6,715 nucleotides of DNA from Planctomycetota bacterium. Its GTDB lineage: Bacteria; Planctomycetota; Planctomycetia; Pirellulales; Thermoguttaceae. The DNA lies in assembly GCA_023397045.1 (NCBI GenBank), contig JAEWUR010000659.1, positions 1 to 6,715 on the forward strand, read 5' to 3'. A program made the position numbers and the translations under genes. Each line of letters starts with the position of its first letter. Within the stretch, counting starts at the first letter, position 1. Below the pieces are notes generated by a model that saw only the letters and a list, made by a program, of their open reading frames with translations, was not told the origin of the DNA and ran no database searches. Below, in pieces: positions 5,239-6,715 of the stretch.

Positions 5239-5949
5239 CTACCGACGCCACACCTGATCGATCAACTGCGTGACCTTTTGCTGAATCGTCGGCGAGGCGT
5301 CGGGGCGTGCGACGTTCTGAGGGCTGCGCGGTTCGACGAGAATGACCGCGGTCAAGAGAAGCAGCTTTGCGTAGGTCGTCAGATTCGACCAACTGCTGCG
5401 CCCGAACAGTTTTAACGCCGTGCCGAACGAGCTTTTCAGCCGCAGCCGACCGCGAGACCACTCGATGCTGTAGATCTCGTCCAACAGCAAGTGGGAGAGA
5501 TACCCGATCACAATCGCCCCGGCCTTGTAGAGCCGCATCGCGTCGTCGCCCGAGGCCGCGAGGAATGCGATCTCACCGAACACCAGCGCCGCCGGGATGC
5601 TGTGAAACATGCCGCGATGCACGGTGTATCGCTTCAGCGCCCAACTCAGCCCAAAGCGGATCAACAGATAGATGCCGGCCGCCGCCAGGACGATCGATTC
5701 GTGCGACATGCCGACCTGCTGAAACCGGCCCAACAACAGCATCGGCGCGACGGCCGCACCGAACGCCACGCTTTCGCGCAACGGCGTGCCCGAATCGCTG
5801 TCGATGTCCGGCAGCATTCCGGAAACGCTGCACAGCCCGCCGGCCAACAGGCACGTCGGCAACGGCACCTGGTACATCAGCAGCGCCGCGCTGCCGTACC
5901 CGACGCCGCAAAGGCTGCTGAACGTGATATGCGTTTTGAAACCGGCCAT
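5239..5949 (-). CDS. YdjM-type membrane-bound metal-dependent hydrolase
   Basis: This 236-residue protein belongs to the LexA-binding inner-membrane-associated (YdjM/DUF457-like) hydrolase family. The predicted metal-binding motifs are H7 (FKTHITF), MLPDIDSDSG (45-54), HRGMFHSIPA (111-120) and GYLSHLLLDE (149-158). Hydrophobic segments at about 20-45, 62-76, 86-104, 119-133, 143-157 and 195-205 make it an integral membrane protein. The substrate of the family is not known; YdjM of E. coli is an SOS-regulated member. The C-terminal 30 residues are soluble and possibly helical. The ATG at 5947-5949 fits the family start (MAGFKTHI) but lies inside the terminal repeat of a MITE-like element, which also carries the only promoter candidate seen. 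Confidence 0.88.
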   Translation of the reverse strand: MAGFKTHITFSSLCGVGYGSAALLMYQVPLPTCLLAGGLCSVSGMLPDIDSDSGTPLRESVAFGAAVAPMLLLGRFQQVGMSHESIVLAAAGIYLLIRFGLSWALKRYTVHRGMFHSIPAALVFGEIAFLAASGDDAMRLYKAGAIVIGYLSHLLLDEIYSIEWSRGRLRLKSSFGTALKLFGRSSWSNLTTYAKLLLLTAVILVEPRSPQNVARPDASPTIQQKVTQLIDQVWRR

Positions 5950-6092
5950 GGGAAAAATGGAGAATGGCGGATGGCGGATTTACAAAGCGGCTTGTACCGA
6001 AAACCACCGTTTTCGCCAAGCCCAACCTCGAAAGACCATCCAGCCTGCTGGTTTTCCGCCATTCTCCATCCGCCATCCGCCATTTTCCCATG
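5947..6092. mobile_element. 146-bp MITE-like element with ATGGCGG-type repeats
   Basis: The ends are inverted: CATGGGAAAAATGG (5947-5960) against CCATTTTCCCATG (6080-6092), differing by one A. Further in, ATGGAGAATGGCGGA (5957-5971) has an exact inverted copy at 6055-6069, and both sides carry extra ATGGCGG units. The centre has the hairpin CGAAAAC / GTTTTCG (5998-6004, 6009-6015). It encodes no protein I can support. Size, terminal inverted repeats and non-coding content fit a MITE or large REP-type element. No target duplication is obvious and no transposase is present. Confidence 0.7.
5991..6019 (-). promoter_or_regulatory. Candidate promoter inside the MITE-like element, facing the hydrolase gene
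   Basis: On the minus strand, TTGGCG (6019-6014) and TACAAG (5996-5991) have a 17-base spacer, each matching four of six consensus positions. The hairpin CGAAAAC / GTTTTCG lies almost exactly in the spacer. The predicted start, near 5984, leaves a leader of about 35 bases to the ATG at 5949. Confidence 0.4.
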
Positions 6093-6103
6093 ACCTTTTG
6101 CTC

Positions 6104-6132
6104 TTCGCCAAATCCGACCGGCTCGCTATACT
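6104..6132 (+). promoter_or_regulatory. Candidate promoter of the cvpA-like gene
   Basis: The -10 box TATACT (6127-6132) ends 7 bases before the ATG at 6140, so the transcript would start at or next to the start codon. The -35 at the right distance, TTCGCC (6104-6109), is weak. There is no Shine-Dalgarno sequence. The arrangement is like that of pdxA. Confidence 0.45.
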
Positions 6133-6139
6133 TCAACCC

Positions 6140-6406
6140 ATGAGTCAATGGATTCAGCCCTACGATGTTGCGATGCTAGCGGTGCTAGTTATCATGCTGG
6201 CAGTCGGCGTCTGGAAAGGCATGGCCTGGCAACTCGCCGCGCTCGGCTCGGTGGTCATCAGTGCGGGCGTGGCCGTCCATTTCAGCGCGCCGCTGGCCCC
6301 GATGTTCGGCTCGAACGAACCTTGGAACCGATTCCTCGCCATGCTGGTTCTCTACGTCGATCGGCTTCGGCGAACCGCGGCGCCGTTGACAGTCGCGCCA
6401 GAATAA
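6140..6406 (+). pseudogene. Truncated CvpA-family membrane protein
   Basis: This 88-residue frame starts at ATG 6140 and resembles the N-terminal part of CvpA-family inner-membrane proteins (colicin V production family; role uncertain). YDVAMLAVLVIMLAVGVWKG (8-27) is the first membrane helix with the typical WKG turn. QLAALGSVVISAGVAVHF (31-48) is the second. APMFGSNEPWNRFLAMLVLYV (53-73) leads into the third. At codon 73 the family-like sequence stops and is replaced by DRLRRTAAPLTVAPE and a stop. Known members are usually about 160-250 residues with four helices and a soluble tail, so more than half is missing. The break coincides with the start of a 43-base block (6352-6394) that recurs downstream at 6511-6549. 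The frame is intact from its start, so a short protein could still be made. I call it broken because of the abrupt loss; a search is needed to confirm this. Confidence 0.65.
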
Positions 6407-6549
6407 GGTTGGGCCGCAAAAAATGGTGGGACTCGCTACGCTCGGCCCACCCTACGCCACGCTCGGCCCACTCTACGCCTGTTGATTATTCATGGTCCGC
6501 GAGGCGGACCCTACGTGCGATGTTTCGGCGAACCGCGGCGCTGTCAGTC
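6352..6549 (+). repeat. Imperfect direct repeats bracketing the repeat cluster
   Basis: Bases 6352-6394 and 6511-6549 align from CTACGT to CAGTC with small gaps. They share the exact 18-mer TTCGGCGAACCGCGGCGC (6366-6383 and 6524-6541). The first copy encodes the abnormal tail of the cvpA-like frame; the second overlaps the stop codon of the minus-strand frame at 6544. They enclose about 116 bases of composite repeat. Confidence 0.85.
6425..6510. repeat. Composite dispersed repeat (GGTGGG...CCCACC unit, 21-bp tandem, GGTCCGC hairpin)
   Basis: GGTGGG (6425-6430) pairs with CCCACC (6446-6451). A 21-bp unit beginning ACGCTCGGCCCAC is repeated in tandem at 6438-6458 and 6459-6479 with one mismatch (6451/6472). 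A hairpin GGTCCGC-GAG-GCGGACC follows at 6494-6510. GGTGGGCC...CCCACC and TAGGGTCCGC...GCGGACC repeats are, as I recall, dispersed families in planctomycetes, here placed side by side. No coding content is seen. Confidence 0.8.
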
Positions 6550-6715
6550 TGACTCGTTCGCCATGTCGTTGGCCTGCTCGGATGCCCTGCCGACCGCTTC
6601 TAGCGAAAGCGTTGCGGTTTCTCGGATCAGATCGGCGGGCGTTTTTTCGGCCGGCGGCTTCGGCGGCTCGTGCAGTTTCGCGTCCAGTTCATCGATGTAT
6701 TTGCCGAGCCAACTG
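6544..6715 (-). CDS. C-terminal end of a minus-strand gene, possibly CvpA-family (partial)
   Basis: An open frame enters from beyond base 6715 and ends at TGA 6544-6546. Its 56 visible residues begin SWLGKYIDELDAKLHEPPKP, continue through a Pro/Lys-rich linker, and end ASEQANDMANESD. The third codon positions are GC-rich as in the other genes, and there is no stop in 168 bases. The LGKYIDELDAKL stretch is reminiscent of the soluble tail of planctomycete CvpA-like proteins, but 56 residues are too few to assign it. No start or membrane segment is within the window. Its stop codon lies inside the repeated block 6511-6549. Confidence 0.55.
   Translation of the reverse strand, partial: SWLGKYIDELDAKLHEPPKPPAEKTPADLIRETATLSLEAVGRASEQANDMANESD

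Noticed and set aside
5367..6093. Plus-strand open frames over the hydrolase gene
   Set aside because: They are low-complexity Arg/Ser/Pro translations antisense to a gene with conserved metal motifs.
6425..6480. CRISPR-like tandem repeat
   Set aside because: There are only two adjacent 21-bp units without spacers, and the sequence belongs to a dispersed repeat; no cas genes are present.

Overview
The window looks like a stretch of a Planctomycetota chromosome, most likely order Pirellulales. This is inferred from protein flavour (an ECF sigma factor beginning ALSEIDRNLLERCLQRKPRAW, an HNH endonuclease with the EIQVPRVVRLL region, a small four-cysteine protein) and from the many GC-rich dispersed inverted repeats. 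It was not tested by a search. Base composition is GC-rich with AT-rich pockets in the intergenic regions. No RNA gene, CRISPR array, integrase or transposase is visible.

Layout: a perfect hairpin repeat (21-84); a membrane-anchored SNase-fold nuclease on the minus strand (139-699); a small CxxC/CxxC putative zinc protein on the minus strand (821-1132); a 404-base divergent intergenic region with promoter and operator candidates; an HNH endonuclease on the plus strand (1537-2268); a 364-base intergenic region with a GGGACTGTCCC-type hairpin; an ECF-type sigma factor on the plus strand (2633-3235); a convergent junction full of repeats; pdxA (vitamin B6 synthesis) on the minus strand (3405-4529); a divergent region; dtd (D-aminoacyl-tRNA deacylase) on the plus strand (4791-5231); a YdjM-type membrane metal-dependent hydrolase on the minus strand (5239-5949), whose start codon lies in the end of a 146-bp MITE-like element; a shortened cvpA-like gene on the plus strand (6140-6406); a composite repeat; and the C-terminal end of a minus-strand gene that runs off the window (6544 to beyond 6715).

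The genes are mostly monocistronic housekeeping or conserved-hypothetical genes with alternating orientations, and I see no coherent pathway or defence system. What stands out is how far dispersed repeats have invaded gene edges. A repeat supplies the last eight residues and stop of the sigma factor. A pyrimidine-rich repeat overlaps the end of pdxA. A MITE-like element supplies the start codon, and probably the promoter, of the hydrolase. A repeat cluster sits where cvpA loses its family sequence. The most testable idea is that cvpA was split by a repeat-associated rearrangement, possibly an inversion, because a fragment on the opposite strand just beyond the repeats looks like a possible CvpA C-terminus. 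This remains an inference.
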